Notes: a model not told the origin generated them from the letters alone. A stretch of 64,000 nt of DNA from Rhodospirillum rubrum ATCC 11170 (GCF_000013085.1 NC_007643.1:846001-910000); one strand, 5' to 3'. Numbered from the stretch's first letter, positions 24,988 to 35,670 are shown. Translations and numbers: made by a program.

Positions 24988-27255
24988 ATGCCTGAGCGGG
25001 AACGCGACGCACGCAGCCTGCTTGGTCGTCTGCGCGATATCATGGCCGGTGGCGGGTCGCCGCAGGTCCGCCTTGACCTTGTCACGGCCTTGATCGCGCG
25101 CGGCCTGGGGACCGATGTCTGTTCGTGCTACGTGCTGCGCGCCGGCGAGGTTCTGGAGCTTTTCGCCACCGAGGGCCTGTCGCAGGCCGCCGTTCACAAG
25201 ACGCGACTGCGGGTTGGCGAAGGGCTGATCGGCGAGGTGGCGGCCACCGGCCGCGCCCTGACCGTGGCCGACGCCTGGTCCCACCCCAATTTCGCCTATC
25301 GCCCGGAAACCGGGGAAGATCTGTTCCAGTCGCTGATGGGCGTGCCGATGATACGCGGCGGCCGGGTGATCGGCGTTCTGGCCGTGCAAAATCGCGAGTC
25401 GCGTGACTACGAGGAGTTCGAGCAGGAAATCCTCGAAACCGTCGCCATGGTTCTGGCCGAGATGCTGGCCGGGGCCGATCTGGTGGGCAAGGACGAACTG
25501 GGGCCGGTGGCGGGCAATGCCGTGCTGCCGATGCGCCTGGAGGGCGATCGCCTGAACGGCGGCATCGGCCTGGGAACCGCCGTCTATCATCGGCCCGAGG
25601 TGATGGTCCACCGGCTGGTTGGCGACGATCCCGAAACCGAAATGGAGCGCCTGCGCACGGCGCTGTCGGAAATGCGCCAGAGCATCGACAGCATGCTGGC
25701 CCTGCACCGCGACGTTCCGGGCGAATATCACGACGTTCTGGAAACCTTCCGCATGTTCGCCGAGGATGCGGGCTGGATCGGTCGTATCTCCGAGCATATC
25801 CAGACCGGGCTGTCGGCCGAGGGCGCGGTGCGCAAGGTCGATGATGACATGCGCCTGCGCATGTCCCAGGTCAGCGATCCCTATATCCGCGAACGCCTTC
25901 ACGACCTCGAGGATCTGGCCAACCGCCTGCTGCGCCATCTGACCGGCGACGGCTCGACCGCCGCGCTCAGCGACCTGCCCGAGCATGTCGTGCTGATCTG
26001 CCGCAGCCTGGGGCCGGCCGAACTCCTTGACTATGACCCCTCGCGCCTGCGCGGGGTGATCATGGAGGAGGGCAGTTCGGGCATGCATGCGGTGATCGTG
26101 GCCAAGGCGCTCGATATTCCGGTGATCGGCCGGGTACCCGATGTCTTCCAGCGCGTCGCTCCGCTTGATCAGGTGGTGGTCGATGGCGATCACGGTCATG
26201 TTTTCGTCCGCCCCGGCGAAGACGTGCGCGAAGCGTTCCTTAATGGCGTGCTGGCGCGCAAGCAGCGCCGCGCCTTCTATCAAAGCTTCCGCGACCAGCC
26301 CGCCGTCAGCCGCGACGGCTATCGCATCAAATTGATGATCAACGCCGGCCTGCTGTTCGATATGGAGGGGCTGGTCGAAAGCGGGGCCGACGGGGTGGGG
26401 CTTTATCGCACCGAGATCCCCTTCATGGCCCGGCCGTCGCTGCCCAGCGTCGAGACCCAGACCGAGCTTTACGACAAGGTTCTGGAACTGGCCGGCGACA
26501 AGCCGGTCACCTTCCGCACCCTTGATGTCGGCGGCGACAAGCTGCTGCCCTATTGGAACCGCGCGCCCGAAGACAATCCGGCGATGGGCTGGCGCTCGAT
26601 CCGCATCACCCTTGACCGGCCGGCGATCCTGCGCGAGCAGTTGCGCGCCCTGATCCGCGCCTCGGGACAGCGGGAATTGCGCGTCATGTTCCCGATGGTC
26701 GCCAACGTCGCCGAGTTCCGCGCCGCCCGCAAGGTGCTGATGGCCGAACTGGCGCGCGAGGCGGCGCGCGGCACGCCGCCGCCCCGGCGGGTGCGCGTTG
26801 GAACCATGCTCGAGGTTCCCTCGTTGATCTGGCAACTGCCGGCCCTGCTCAAGGATGGCGTCGATTTCATCTCGGTGGGCAGCAATGATCTGATGCAGTT
26901 CACCTTTGCCGCCGATCGCGCCAATTCGCGGCTGGCCGGGCGCTATGATCCGCTGTCGCCGGCCGCGCTGTCGATCCTGCATCGGGTGGTCACGCTCTGC
27001 GACGCCGCCGCCGTGCCGCTGTCGCTGTGTGGCGAGATGGCCTCGCGGCCGCTTGACGCCATGGCCCTGGTGGCCCTGGGCTTCCGCTTCCTGTCGGTGG
27101 CGGCGCCGGGGGTCGGGCCGGTCAAGCAGATGCTGCTGTCGACCAATATCGATCAGGTCCGTCCCTATGTGGAAACCCTGCTGGATTTGCCCGACGCCTC
27201 GGTCCGCGAAAACCTGCGCTCCTTCGCCCTTGACCACGGTATTTCCCTGTCGTAA
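24988..27255 (+). CDS. ptsP: PtsP, Enzyme I of the nitrogen phosphotransfer system
   Basis: Passes phosphate from phosphoenolpyruvate to NPr in the regulatory PTS-Ntr system. 755 residues from ATG 24988. Domain order: GAF sensor (about 20-165), HPr-binding helical part, phosphohistidine swivel with EEGSSGMHAVIVAKALDIP (the His is kept; the preceding residues differ from the usual TSH), and the PEP-binding barrel with GLYRTEIPFM, FRTLDVGGDK, GTMLEVPS, SNDLMQFTFAADR and the late SLCGEMAS cysteine. Starts close behind the NMO-like gene. Confidence 0.95.
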   Translation: MPERERDARSLLGRLRDIMAGGGSPQVRLDLVTALIARGLGTDVCSCYVLRAGEVLELFATEGLSQAAVHKTRLRVGEGLIGEVAATGRALTVADAWSHPNFAYRPETGEDLFQSLMGVPMIRGGRVIGVLAVQNRESRDYEEFEQEILETVAMVLAEMLAGADLVGKDELGPVAGNAVLPMRLEGDRLNGGIGLGTAVYHRPEVMVHRLVGDDPETEMERLRTALSEMRQSIDSMLALHRDVPGEYHDVLETFRMFAEDAGWIGRISEHIQTGLSAEGAVRKVDDDMRLRMSQVSDPYIRERLHDLEDLANRLLRHLTGDGSTAALSDLPEHVVLICRSLGPAELLDYDPSRLRGVIMEEGSSGMHAVIVAKALDIPVIGRVPDVFQRVAPLDQVVVDGDHGHVFVRPGEDVREAFLNGVLARKQRRAFYQSFRDQPAVSRDGYRIKLMINAGLLFDMEGLVESGADGVGLYRTEIPFMARPSLPSVETQTELYDKVLELAGDKPVTFRTLDVGGDKLLPYWNRAPEDNPAMGWRSIRITLDRPAILREQLRALIRASGQRELRVMFPMVANVAEFRAARKVLMAELAREAARGTPPPRRVRVGTMLEVPSLIWQLPALLKDGVDFISVGSNDLMQFTFAADRANSRLAGRYDPLSPAALSILHRVVTLCDAAAVPLSLCGEMASRPLDAMALVALGFRFLSVAAPGVGPVKQMLLSTNIDQVRPYVETLLDLPDASVRENLRSFALDHGISLS

Positions 27256-27472
27256 GGCAGCCGGGCGCCGCGATCGTTGCGGAAACGAGCGTTGTTCCCA
27301 GAGGGGTTTTTCGCTAGGTTCGTGGCGTCCGCGCCGGATTGCCGCCGGGGGAGAAGGGGCGAAGTGCCCGATGTAGTTCGGTGGAGCCCGATGACGCGGC
27401 AAGATCGCGCCGGAAAACGGCCTACCCTATCAGTGTCTCGTGCGGCTGGATCCGCGCTGGAATGAGGACATC

Positions 27473-29005
27473 TTGAAGACATCCGTTCCCGACACCTCCC
27501 GGGCCGAGCGAGCCGGGGGCAGCGGTCAGGTCGGCGCCCTGTTGCGCGCCACCCGGTTGCGCGTGGGTGAGCCGATCGCACGGGTCGCCGAATCCCTGCG
27601 CATCCGCCAGGGTTATCTGCAGGCGATCGAAGAGGGACGCTATCAGGATCTGCCGGGCGCCGCCTATGCGGTGGGCTTCGTGCGGGCCTATGCCGATCAT
27701 CTGGGGCTTCATGCCGAAGAGGTCGTGCGCCGCTTCAAGGATGAAACCCAAAGCATGGCCCCGGCGGCCACCTTGGAATTTCCCGCCCCGGCCGGCGAGG
27801 GCGGCGTTCCCGCCGGCGCCCTGGTGGCGGTGGCGCTGATCCTGGCGGCTTGCGCCTATGGCGCCTGGTACTGGGTCTCCTCGGCCGAAAAGCCGGTGGC
27901 CGAACTGATCCCCGATATCCCCGACCGTCTGGCCGCGCTGGTCGGGCGCTCGCCCGGTCTTCCCCCCGGACCCAGCCCGGCGGGCGAACCCTTGCCCGTG
28001 GCCCCGCCCCAGGCCGGTCCGAGCGGTGAAAACGCCCCCGCCGATCCGGCGATGGCGGGATCGCCCGTCGAGACCCTGATGCCCGGCCCCGATGACGAGC
28101 CGAGAGGCGCAACCGATCCGACTTCCGGCTTGCCCCTGGTCAGCGCCTTTCCGGTGGCTCCGGTCACTCCGATCGATCAGGGCGCGACCGCCGAGGCCAA
28201 GCCCGACGCCGCCGCGCCCGAACCCCAGGCGGAGGCCTCGTCCCAGCCCGAGCCCGAGGTGCTGGTCTCGCATACGCCCGAAAGCCCGTCGGGGGCTCCC
28301 TTGCCGCCGCCGCCCCGGGGGAATGCCGTCGACGAGGAGCCGGCGCCGCCGCCCGTGGTCGCCGCACCGCCGAAAACGCCGGCCGAGCCCGCCGTGACCG
28401 TCGTTCAGCGCCCCGAGCCGGCGCGGCCGGCTCAGCCCACCCCCGAGCCGGCGAAGCCGGCGCAGCCGACCCCCGAGCCGGCGAAGCCGGCGCAGCCGAC
28501 CCCCGAGCCGGCGCGGCCGGCGCCGTCGACCCCCCCATCGCCGCCCGCCGCTCCGGCGCCGAGCGCCGCGCCTTCGCCCCAACCGGCGCCGCCGCCCGCC
28601 GCTGGTCCGGCGGTGTCGCCCCCCGCCCCCATCGCCGAAGCGGTCGCTCCGCCGCCGCCACCGCCGGCCGAGGAGGCCACGCAGGCGCCCCGTCAAGAGT
28701 CCGTCGTGGGTCAGCCGGCGTCGGGTGAGGTGGCCCGTCAGGCCCAGACCTCGCGCATCGTCCTCAAGGCGGCGAGCGACAGTTGGATCCAGTTGCGCCG
28801 CGATGGTGCCCTGGTGGTGCGCCGCCTGTTGCGTCAGGGCGAGGTCTATGCGGTGAGCCAGCCCGAGGGGCTAACGTTGAATGTGCTCAACGCCGGGGCC
28901 CTTGAGGTTTATGTCGATGGCGTGCGCGCGCCGTCGCTCGGACCGGTGGGTGGGGTCAGAAACGATATCCGCCTGGATGCGAACAGGTTGAAATCCGGGC
29001 GCTGA
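27473..29005 (+). CDS. rodZ: RodZ-like helix-turn-helix membrane protein with DUF4115
   Basis: Cytoskeleton-linked cell-shape protein of about 510 residues. The N-terminal HTH_25 domain is GALLRATRLRVGEPIARVAESLRIRQGYLQAIEEGRY. One membrane segment lies near residues 115-135 (ALVAVALILAACAYGAWYW). A very long Pro-rich periplasmic linker contains tandem PTPEPAKPAQ units. The C-terminal DUF4115 domain is RIVLKAASDSWIQLRRDG onward. TTG 27473 with GAGGA just upstream is chosen; GTG 27440 is an alternative. RodZ upstream of ispG and hisS is a common order in this class. Confidence 0.82.
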   Translation: MKTSVPDTSRAERAGGSGQVGALLRATRLRVGEPIARVAESLRIRQGYLQAIEEGRYQDLPGAAYAVGFVRAYADHLGLHAEEVVRRFKDETQSMAPAATLEFPAPAGEGGVPAGALVAVALILAACAYGAWYWVSSAEKPVAELIPDIPDRLAALVGRSPGLPPGPSPAGEPLPVAPPQAGPSGENAPADPAMAGSPVETLMPGPDDEPRGATDPTSGLPLVSAFPVAPVTPIDQGATAEAKPDAAAPEPQAEASSQPEPEVLVSHTPESPSGAPLPPPPRGNAVDEEPAPPPVVAAPPKTPAEPAVTVVQRPEPARPAQPTPEPAKPAQPTPEPAKPAQPTPEPARPAPSTPPSPPAAPAPSAAPSPQPAPPPAAGPAVSPPAPIAEAVAPPPPPPAEEATQAPRQESVVGQPASGEVARQAQTSRIVLKAASDSWIQLRRDGALVVRRLLRQGEVYAVSQPEGLTLNVLNAGALEVYVDGVRAPSLGPVGGVRNDIRLDANRLKSGR

Positions 29006-29139
29006 AAGCGTTATCTACGGGGTGCGAACGCGCCGCCGAAAGGGCGGTGCGGCGACCGTCCAAGGACGGATCGCCCGGGGCGGGTGCCTGACGGCCGCCG
29101 CCGCCCCCCAACCGTGAGCCGGTCACCGAAGGGATTTCC

Positions 29140-30294
29140 ATGTCCGTCCGTACCTATCGCGACATCAGCCGCCGCGTTTCCCGCAAGATCCGTGTCGGAT
29201 CGGTCTTTGTTGGCGGCGATGCGCCGGTCAGCGTGCAGACCATGACCAACACGCTGACCACCGATGTGGCGGCGACGGTCGCCCAGATCCGCCGGGCTCA
29301 GGAGGCGGGGGCCGATATCGTGCGCGTTTCGTGCCCCGACGAGGAAAGCACGGCGGCGCTGAAGGCGATCATCTCGCAGGTCGAGGTGCCGATCGTCGCC
29401 GACATCCATTTCCACTATAAGCGCGCCATCGAGGCCGCCGAGGCCGGCGCCGCCTGCCTGCGCATCAATCCGGGCAATATCGGCAGCGCCGAGCGGGTGC
29501 GCGAAGTGGTGCGCGCCGCCAAGGACCACGGCTGTTCCATGCGCATCGGCGTCAATGCCGGATCGCTGGAAAAGGAGCTTCTGGAGAAATACGGCGAGCC
29601 TTGCCCCGAGGCGATGGTCGAAAGCGCGCTGAGCCACGCCCGGATCCTGGAAGACAACGACTTCACCGAGTTCAAGATCAGCGTCAAGGCCAGCGACGCC
29701 TTCCTGGCGGTCGCCGCCTATAAGGCGCTGGCCGAGGCCTGCGACTATCCGTTGCACCTGGGGATCACCGAGGCCGGCGGTCTGCGCGGCGGCACGGTGA
29801 AATCGGCGATCGGCATCGGCAGCATGCTGTGGGCGGGGATCGGCGATACCATCCGCGTCTCGCTTTCGGCCCAGCCCGAGGAAGAGGTCAAGGTCGGCTT
29901 CGAGATCCTGAAGTCGCTCAATCTGCGCCATCGCGGCGTGCGCGTCGTGTCGTGCCCGTCCTGCGCCCGCCAGGGCTTCGACGTGATCAAGACGGTCGAG
30001 GTTCTGGAAAGCCGCCTGTCGCACATCCAGACGCCGATAACCCTGTCGATCATCGGCTGCGTGGTCAATGGCCCGGGCGAGGCGCGGGAAACCGACATCG
30101 GCCTGACCGGCGGCGGCAATCTGGCCAAGGAGGGCGCCCTCAACAAGGTCTATGTGTCGGGCATCCCCGATCACACCATCAACAACGAGGCGATGGTCGA
30201 TCATCTGGTCGCCCTGGTCGAGAAAAAGGCCGCCGAGATCGAAGCCCTCGAGGCCGCCCGCAAGGCCAAGGAACCGGCGACCGCCGCCGAATAG
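29140..30294 (+). CDS. ispG: 4-hydroxy-3-methylbut-2-enyl diphosphate synthase IspG (GcpE)
   Basis: Late step of the MEP isoprenoid pathway; makes HMBPP from MEcPP with a [4Fe-4S] cluster. 384 residues. Cluster ligands are C272 and C275 in SCPSC and C307 in [18 protein letters not shown], with the nearby Glu as the fourth ligand of the family. The N-terminal barrel has [19 protein letters not shown] and [12 protein letters not shown]. Standard length. Confidence 0.96.
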   Translation: MSVRTYRDISRRVSRKIRVGSVFVGGDAPVSVQTMTNTLTTDVAATVAQIRRAQEAGADIVRVSCPDEESTAALKAIISQVEVPIVADIHFHYKRAIEAAEAGAACLRINPGNIGSAERVREVVRAAKDHGCSMRIGVNAGSLEKELLEKYGEPCPEAMVESALSHARILEDNDFTEFKISVKASDAFLAVAAYKALAEACDYPLHLGITEAGGLRGGTVKSAIGIGSMLWAGIGDTIRVSLSAQPEEEVKVGFEILKSLNLRHRGVRVVSCPSCARQGFDVIKTVEVLESRLSHIQTPITLSIIGCVVNGPGEARETDIGLTGGGNLAKEGALNKVYVSGIPDHTINNEAMVDHLVALVEKKAAEIEALEAARKAKEPATAAE

Positions 30295-30301
30295 GACCGG
30301 A

Positions 30302-30325
30302 CCCCGGCCGCTCATCCGGCCGGGG
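30302..30325 (+). terminator. Hairpin after ispG
   Basis: CCCCGGCC (30302-30309) and GGCCGGGG (30318-30325) form an 8-bp GC stem with an 8-base loop right after the ispG stop. Followed only by a short TTT, so termination may be partial, letting hisS be read through. Confidence 0.5.
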
Positions 30326-30405
30326 CCGCCTTTGCGTTCCTAGACAGCGGCCCCTTGGGGATGGTATCGCAGAGCGGCCAACCGGGCCTTCCTGGGCCCC
30401 GTGAT

Positions 30406-31668
30406 ATGAGGACGTTGACCGTGGCCGCCTTGCAGCCTGTTCGAGGGACGCACGACTACCTTCCCGATGAAGCCCGTTCGCACCGCCATGTGGAGGAAAC
30501 CGCCCGCACGGTGGCCGAGCGTTTCGGCTTCGGCGAGATCATCACCCCGATCTTCGAGTTCACCGATGTCTTCGCCCGCACCCTGGGCGATACCTCCGAT
30601 GTCGTGACCAAGGAGATGTACACCTTCACCGATCGCTCGGGCGACAGCCTGACCCTGCGGCCGGAAAACACCGCCGGGGTGGCTCGCGCCTTCATTTCGG
30701 GCGGTCTGGCGCAAAATGTGCCGGTGAAGCTGTTCTATCGCGGGCCGATGTTCCGCCACGAGCGCCCGCAGAAGGGCCGCCTGCGCCAGTTCCACCAGGT
30801 CGGCGTCGAGTTGATCGGCGCCGAGAACCCCTTGGCCGATGTCGAGGTCATCGCCCTGGGCAGCCAGTTGCTGGGCGCCCTGGGCGTTGGCGGGCGCACC
30901 ATCTTGCATCTCAACAGCCTGGGCGATCCCGAAAGCCGCGAGGCCTATCGGGCGGCGCTGGTGTCTTATCTGTCGGGGCACCGCGACAGCCTGTCGCGCG
31001 ACAGCCTGGAGCGCCTGGAGCGCAACCCGCTGCGCGTGCTTGATTCCAAGGACGAGGGCGACCGCGCCGTGGTCGCCGGGGCGCCGCGCCTGATCGACCA
31101 CCTGAACGAGGCCAGCCGGGCTTTCTTCGCCGGGGTGACCGGCGGCTTGGAAGCCCTGGGGATCCCCTTCGAGATCGATCCCTTGCTGGTGCGCGGTCTG
31201 GACTATTACGGCCATACCGCCTTTGAATTCGTCACCACCGATCTGGGGGCCCAGGGCACGGTGATGGCCGGCGGGCGCTATGACGGTCTGATCCGCCAGA
31301 TGGGCGGATCGCAGACGCCGGGCGTGGGCTGGGCGGCGGGCGTCGAGCGGCTGTCCATGCTGATGGCCGCCGATCGGGTGGGCGCGCCGCGACCGCTGGC
31401 GATGATCCCCGCCGGTCCCGATGACGAGGTCGAGGCGCTGAAGCTGGCCCATGCCCTGCGTCAGGGCGGGCTGTTCGTCGATTTCGGCTATTCGGGCAAT
31501 CTCGGCAAGCGCATGAAGCGGGCCAACCGCATCAACGCCCGGGCCGCCATCATCCTTGGCGGCGAGGAGCGCGCCAATGGAACGGTCGTCGTGCGCGATC
31601 TTGACAGCGGCGAGCAGGAAACCATCGGCCTTGCTGTGCTGGAGGAGTTCCTGGCCCGGTTCCTCTAG
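30406..31668 (+). CDS. hisS: Histidyl-tRNA synthetase
   Basis: Class II aminoacyl-tRNA synthetase of 420 residues. Near the start stands PVRGTHDYLPDEA; motif 2 is FRHERPQKGRLRQFHQVGVE; the histidine-specific parts are LVRGLDYYGHTAFEF and AGGRYDGLIRQMGG; the C-terminal anticodon-binding domain contains VDFGYSGNLGKRMKRANR. ATG 30406 gives the standard length; an earlier open frame to 30355 would add an unsupported tail. Confidence 0.96.
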   Translation: MRTLTVAALQPVRGTHDYLPDEARSHRHVEETARTVAERFGFGEIITPIFEFTDVFARTLGDTSDVVTKEMYTFTDRSGDSLTLRPENTAGVARAFISGGLAQNVPVKLFYRGPMFRHERPQKGRLRQFHQVGVELIGAENPLADVEVIALGSQLLGALGVGGRTILHLNSLGDPESREAYRAALVSYLSGHRDSLSRDSLERLERNPLRVLDSKDEGDRAVVAGAPRLIDHLNEASRAFFAGVTGGLEALGIPFEIDPLLVRGLDYYGHTAFEFVTTDLGAQGTVMAGGRYDGLIRQMGGSQTPGVGWAAGVERLSMLMAADRVGAPRPLAMIPAGPDDEVEALKLAHALRQGGLFVDFGYSGNLGKRMKRANRINARAAIILGGEERANGTVVVRDLDSGEQETIGLAVLEEFLARFL

Positions 31669-31688
31669 CTTATCGGAGGGGAGAGCGG

Positions 31689-33014
31689 GTGGCGCAGGAG
31701 CGGACGGCGGGATGCGGGGTGGACGGCTACGTGATGGTGGGGGTGAACCACCAGACCACGCCGATGGCCCTGCGCGACCGCCTTGTTCTTGACGACCCCG
31801 CCCTGGCCGCCCTTCTGGTGCGGCTGCGCGCCCGCGGCGTGACCGAGGCTTTGGCGCTATCGACCTGTGATCGCGTGGAGATCTTTGGTCATGGCGGCGA
31901 TCCCCGCGCCTTGCGCGCCCTGCTGCTGGCCGAGCTTTGCGCGGTTGGTCCTATCGAACCGGCGGCCCTGGCCGGTCAGATGGTCGATCTGCGCGGCTTG
32001 GCGGTTGTCGCGCATATGTTTCGCATCACCTCGGCCCTGGAGAGCCAGGTTCTGGGCGAGCCCCATATTTTGGGGCAGGTCAAGGCCGCCCACCGCATCG
32101 CCCGCGACGCCGGCACCGTTGGATCGGCGACCGAGGCCCTGATGCAGGCGGCCTATGCCATCGCCAAACGCGTGCGCAGCGAGACGCGCATTTCCGAAGG
32201 GCCGGTCAGTCTGGCCGCCGTCGCCGCCCAGATCGCCCGCGATCTTCACGGCGATCTTGGCGAAACCTGCCTGCTGCTGCTGGGCACCCAGGAGATGGGC
32301 GAGTTGATCGCCGAACAGCTTCAGATGGCCGGTGTCGGCCGGCTGGTGGTCTGCGCCCCCCGGCGGCCGCGCGCCGAGGCGGTGGCGGCGCGGCTGGGGG
32401 CGAGTGTCGGCGATCACGGGGCCTTGCTTGATCTGCTGCCCAATGCCGATATCGTCGTCGTCGGCGTTGGCGGCGGGCTGCTGGCCCTGGGCGAGGAGGC
32501 CATGCGCCGCACCTTGAAGCGCCGCCGCAACCGGCCTGTCTTCATCGTCGACGCCGGGGTGCCGGGCAATGTCGAGCCGTCGGTCCAGCGGCTGGAGGCG
32601 GCCTTTCTCTACGATCTGGCCGATCTGGAGGCGGTGGCCGAGGAAGGGCGGGCGGCCCGCGATCAGGCGTCGCGCGAGGCCCACGCCCTGGTGGCCGATG
32701 CGGTCGCCGCCTTTGAGCGCCACCGGGCCGAACGGGCCGCCGTGCCGGCGATCGCCGCCCTGCGCGCCCATTTCGAGGGCGAGCGTCTGCGCGCCCTGGC
32801 CGAGGCCCCCGACGATGCGGAAAAGGCCACCCGGCTGCTGGTCGGACGCCTGCTGCATGGGCCGAGCGAGGCCTTGCGCGATCTGGCGGCGGGATCGGCC
32901 GACAAGGAATTCATGACGGTGCGGGCGGAGATGCTGCTGCGGCGGCTGTTTGACCTGCCCACGAGCATCGCCGAAACGGGCGCAACCGACCGGGAGGATG
33001 GGTCGAAGGGATGA
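31689..33014 (+). CDS. hemA: Glutamyl-tRNA reductase (HemA-type C5 pathway)
   Basis: Family enzyme reduces glutamyl-tRNA to glutamate-1-semialdehyde for tetrapyrrole synthesis. 441 residues from GTG 31689 behind a strong GGAGGGGAG. The catalytic Cys60 sits in [10 protein letters not shown] (family STCNR), then [34 protein letters not shown], and the NADPH domain [17 protein letters not shown]. The C-terminal dimerisation helix is present. Several normally fixed residues differ (GTQEMG for [16 protein letters not shown] for DIAVPRDI), so activity may be altered. Followed by prfA and prmC, the gene order known from gammaproteobacteria. Confidence 0.9.
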   Translation: MAQERTAGCGVDGYVMVGVNHQTTPMALRDRLVLDDPALAALLVRLRARGVTEALALSTCDRVEIFGHGGDPRALRALLLAELCAVGPIEPAALAGQMVDLRGLAVVAHMFRITSALESQVLGEPHILGQVKAAHRIARDAGTVGSATEALMQAAYAIAKRVRSETRISEGPVSLAAVAAQIARDLHGDLGETCLLLLGTQEMGELIAEQLQMAGVGRLVVCAPRRPRAEAVAARLGASVGDHGALLDLLPNADIVVVGVGGGLLALGEEAMRRTLKRRRNRPVFIVDAGVPGNVEPSVQRLEAAFLYDLADLEAVAEEGRAARDQASREAHALVADAVAAFERHRAERAAVPAIAALRAHFEGERLRALAEAPDDAEKATRLLVGRLLHGPSEALRDLAAGSADKEFMTVRAEMLLRRLFDLPTSIAETGATDREDGSKG

Positions 33015-34075
33015 GTTTGGAAGAGAACCTGAGCCGCGTGGTCGCCCGGCACGATGAATTGCGCGCCCTGCTGTCGACCAGCGCCGGCGGCGGCGAGGGC
33101 TTCGTGCGCATGTCGCGCGAATTGGCCGATCTCGCCCCGGTGGTCGAGGCGATCGGCCGGCTTGATGACGCCAAGGCCGAGTTGGCCGGGGCGCGGGCCC
33201 TGCTCGACGATCCCGACATGCGCGATCTCGCCCGCGAGGAGGTGCTGCGGCTGGAAGCCGAGATCCCCGCCCTTGAACACGGGGTGAAGCTTCTGCTGCT
33301 GCCCCGCGACGAGGCCGACGACCGTGGCGTGATCCTTGAGGTGCGCGCCGGAACCGGCGGCGACGAGGCGGCGCTGTTCGCCGGAGATCTGTTGCGCATG
33401 TACGAACGCTATGCCCAGGAACGCGGCTGGCGGTTCGAGGTGATGGAGGCCAGCGATACGGATATCGGCGGCATCAAGGAAGCCAGCGCGGCGATTTCCG
33501 GTCGCGGGGTTTTCGCTCGGCTCAAGTTCGAATCCGGGGTTCATCGGGTGCAGCGGGTGCCGGTGACCGAAGGCGGCGGACGCATCCACACCTCGGCGGC
33601 GACGGTGGCGGTGCTGCCCGAGGCCGAGGAGGTCGATGTCGAGATCGAGGAAAAGGACCTGCGCATCGATACCTATCGCTCGCAGGGCGCCGGCGGCCAG
33701 CACGTCAACACCACCGATAGCGCCGTGCGCATCACCCATCTGCCCAGCGGCGTCGTCGCCCAGTGCCAGGATGAAAAATCCCAGCACAAGAACAAGGCCA
33801 AGGCGATGCGCATGCTGCGCACCAAGCTTTATGACCACGCCCGGCAGACGGCGGATGACGCCCGGGCCGAGGCGCGGCGCGTTCAGGTGGGCTCGGGCGA
33901 TCGCTCCGAACGCATCCGCACCTATAACTTCCCGCAGGGCCGGGTGACCGACCACCGCATCGGCCTGACCCTGCACCGCTTGCCCGAGGTTCTGGCCGGA
34001 ACCGCCCTTGACGAGGTGATCGAGCCGCTGATCGCCGAGGATCAGGCGACGCGGATGGCGGAGATCGGCGGGTGA
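33011..34075 (+). CDS. prfA: Peptide chain release factor 1
   Basis: Reads UAA and UAG stop codons. 354 residues. The stop-codon-recognition motif PVT (in [20 protein letters not shown]) marks RF1 rather than RF2, and the peptidyl-release GGQ is at 228-230 in [16 protein letters not shown]. The ATG overlaps the hemA stop (ATGA), and the stop overlaps the prmC GTG start. Confidence 0.97.
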   Translation: MSLEENLSRVVARHDELRALLSTSAGGGEGFVRMSRELADLAPVVEAIGRLDDAKAELAGARALLDDPDMRDLAREEVLRLEAEIPALEHGVKLLLLPRDEADDRGVILEVRAGTGGDEAALFAGDLLRMYERYAQERGWRFEVMEASDTDIGGIKEASAAISGRGVFARLKFESGVHRVQRVPVTEGGGRIHTSAATVAVLPEAEEVDVEIEEKDLRIDTYRSQGAGGQHVNTTDSAVRITHLPSGVVAQCQDEKSQHKNKAKAMRMLRTKLYDHARQTADDARAEARRVQVGSGDRSERIRTYNFPQGRVTDHRIGLTLHRLPEVLAGTALDEVIEPLIAEDQATRMAEIGG

Positions 34076-35049
34076 GCGACGGCGACGGCGGCGGGGAGCA
34101 AGGGGGCGGCGGTCCGGCCGAGGCGGAGGAGTCCGCCCTGGTATTGGGCCGGTTGCTCGACCGTGGCGCCTGGCGGCTGAAAGTCGCCGGCGTCGAAAAG
34201 CCCCGCCGCGATGCCCGCCTGCTGGCCGGCCATGTCCTTGGCCTGTCGCCGGGCGCGGTGCTGCTGGCCGATGACCGGGTGGTCACCCCCGAGGAAGCCC
34301 AGGCCCTGGAGGCGGTGATCGCCCGCCGCGAAACCCGCGAGCCGGTCTCGCGCATCCTCGGGCATCGCGGGTTCTGGCGCTTCGATCTGGCGCTGGGCGC
34401 CGATACCCTGGACCCCCGCCCCGATACGGAGACCCTGGTCGAGGCCGGTCTGGCCGTGCTGGAAGGCTGCGGCGGGCGCATCCTTGATCTGGGCACCGGC
34501 AGTGGCTGCATTCTGCTGGCCTTGCTTGCCGATCGTCCCGGGGCGATCGGCCTGGGGATCGATATCGCCCCGGGGGCGGTGCGGGTGGCCCTGCGCAACG
34601 CCCGCGCCCTGGGTCTGGAGCGCCGCGCCCTGTTCGCCGTCGGCGATTGGGCGGCGGCGGTCGCTGGCCCCTTCGATCTGATCGTGTCCAATCCCCCCTA
34701 TATCCCCTCGGCCGATATCGCCGCCCTGGAGCCCGAGGTCGCCCGCTTCGATCCGTCGCGCGCCCTGGACGGCGGGGCCGACGGCCTTGACCCTTATCGT
34801 ATCTTGGCCGCCCAGGTGCCGGCGCTGCTGGCGCCGGCCGGGGTTCTGGCCGTCGAATTCGGTCAGGGACAAGCCAGGGATGTGGCCGGGCTCTTGGAAG
34901 TGGGCGGTTTATGCCCATATGAGATCAAGAAGGATCTTTCCGGGGAAGAGCGCTGTTTGCTCGCCCGGCGCCGAGCGGCGGGTCCTTTGCCCCCTATCCA
35001 TATCGATGCCAAGCCGTCGGCACCCGGGAACGGTCCGACAAAGGCGTGA
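34072..35049 (+). CDS. prmC: Release factor glutamine methyltransferase PrmC
   Basis: Methylates the Gln of the GGQ motif in release factors. 325 residues, slightly long, with an acidic Gly-rich N-terminal extension and an extra C-terminal tail. SAM site [17 protein letters not shown]; the catalytic NPPY is at about 207-210 in [15 protein letters not shown]; then [17 protein letters not shown] 34072 overlaps the prfA stop, so the enzyme is made together with its substrate. Confidence 0.95.
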   Translation: MSDGDGGGEQGGGGPAEAEESALVLGRLLDRGAWRLKVAGVEKPRRDARLLAGHVLGLSPGAVLLADDRVVTPEEAQALEAVIARRETREPVSRILGHRGFWRFDLALGADTLDPRPDTETLVEAGLAVLEGCGGRILDLGTGSGCILLALLADRPGAIGLGIDIAPGAVRVALRNARALGLERRALFAVGDWAAAVAGPFDLIVSNPPYIPSADIAALEPEVARFDPSRALDGGADGLDPYRILAAQVPALLAPAGVLAVEFGQGQARDVAGLLEVGGLCPYEIKKDLSGEERCLLARRRAAGPLPPIHIDAKPSAPGNGPTKA

Positions 35050-35670
35050 GACGGTCTTCGCTTTGACGGAAAAAAGCGCTGGAAAAAAGGGTTCGGGGCG
35101 AATAGGGTGCAATTGGCACGCGGCGGATTGACCGGTGGGGATACGAAGGGGGCGCTTCCGGGAATCCCGAGTTGCTTCCATCAATGCCGAAAGACGTCGT
35201 GCGAGCCCGGCCCGGGGTGTCCGTTATGGATGCGGGGAAGGAGCGTCGGATTTTCGGGGAACGGATCGGTTTTTCCGGCCTGGGGCGCCGGATGCGGACG
35301 ATCCGTCCGAAGGAAGCTCCCGGAACGGGACGGCCACAGCGCGCATGCGGCGCGAACGAGACATTCTTGAACGACCATAGGCCCGATTGCCCAATGGCGG
35401 GGCCCGCCCTGGGACCGGCGCGATAAAGCGTGCGGTAGACGCGATCTCCATGGACCTCCGGTCCCCGGAGACACCGTTTCCCTAAGGTGTGGCCGCTTTG
35501 CCGGCAAGCGCGGATGCGCAAGGCCGGGGCACGGAAAATGGTCGATCGTATCTTAACGAGTGCTCCAAGGGAGCGCTTGCGGCGGGCCTTTTTTTGGGCG
35601 CCAGACACGGGATTAACATCATGAAATCAACGTCATGAAATCAACGCCACCAGTGAGATTTGACGGACAG
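35050..35670. other. Long intergenic region prmC-DUF4167
   Basis: About 620 bases without a gene I can support; several short overlapping frames have no recognisable product. Two features stand out: a hairpin-prone stretch with a seven-T run near 35560-35603 that could end a transcript, and a 13-bp direct repeat CATGAAATCAACG at 35620-35632 and 35634-35646. The repeat places a five-codon mini-frame (ATG 35621) over a second ATG at 35635, just before the DUF4167 gene. Confidence 0.4.

Noticed and set aside
24865..27402. Minus-strand open frame of 845 codons opposite ptsP
   Set aside because: Antisense shadow; ptsP motifs are complete on the plus strand.
31689..33014. ALA synthase (the other enzyme called HemA)
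   Set aside because: [17 protein letters not shown] and the helical C-terminus are those of glutamyl-tRNA reductase, not of a pyridoxal-phosphate enzyme.
35107..35430. Several small frames in the prmC-DUF4167 gap
   Set aside because: They overlap one another in three frames, with no ribosome site and no recognisable product.
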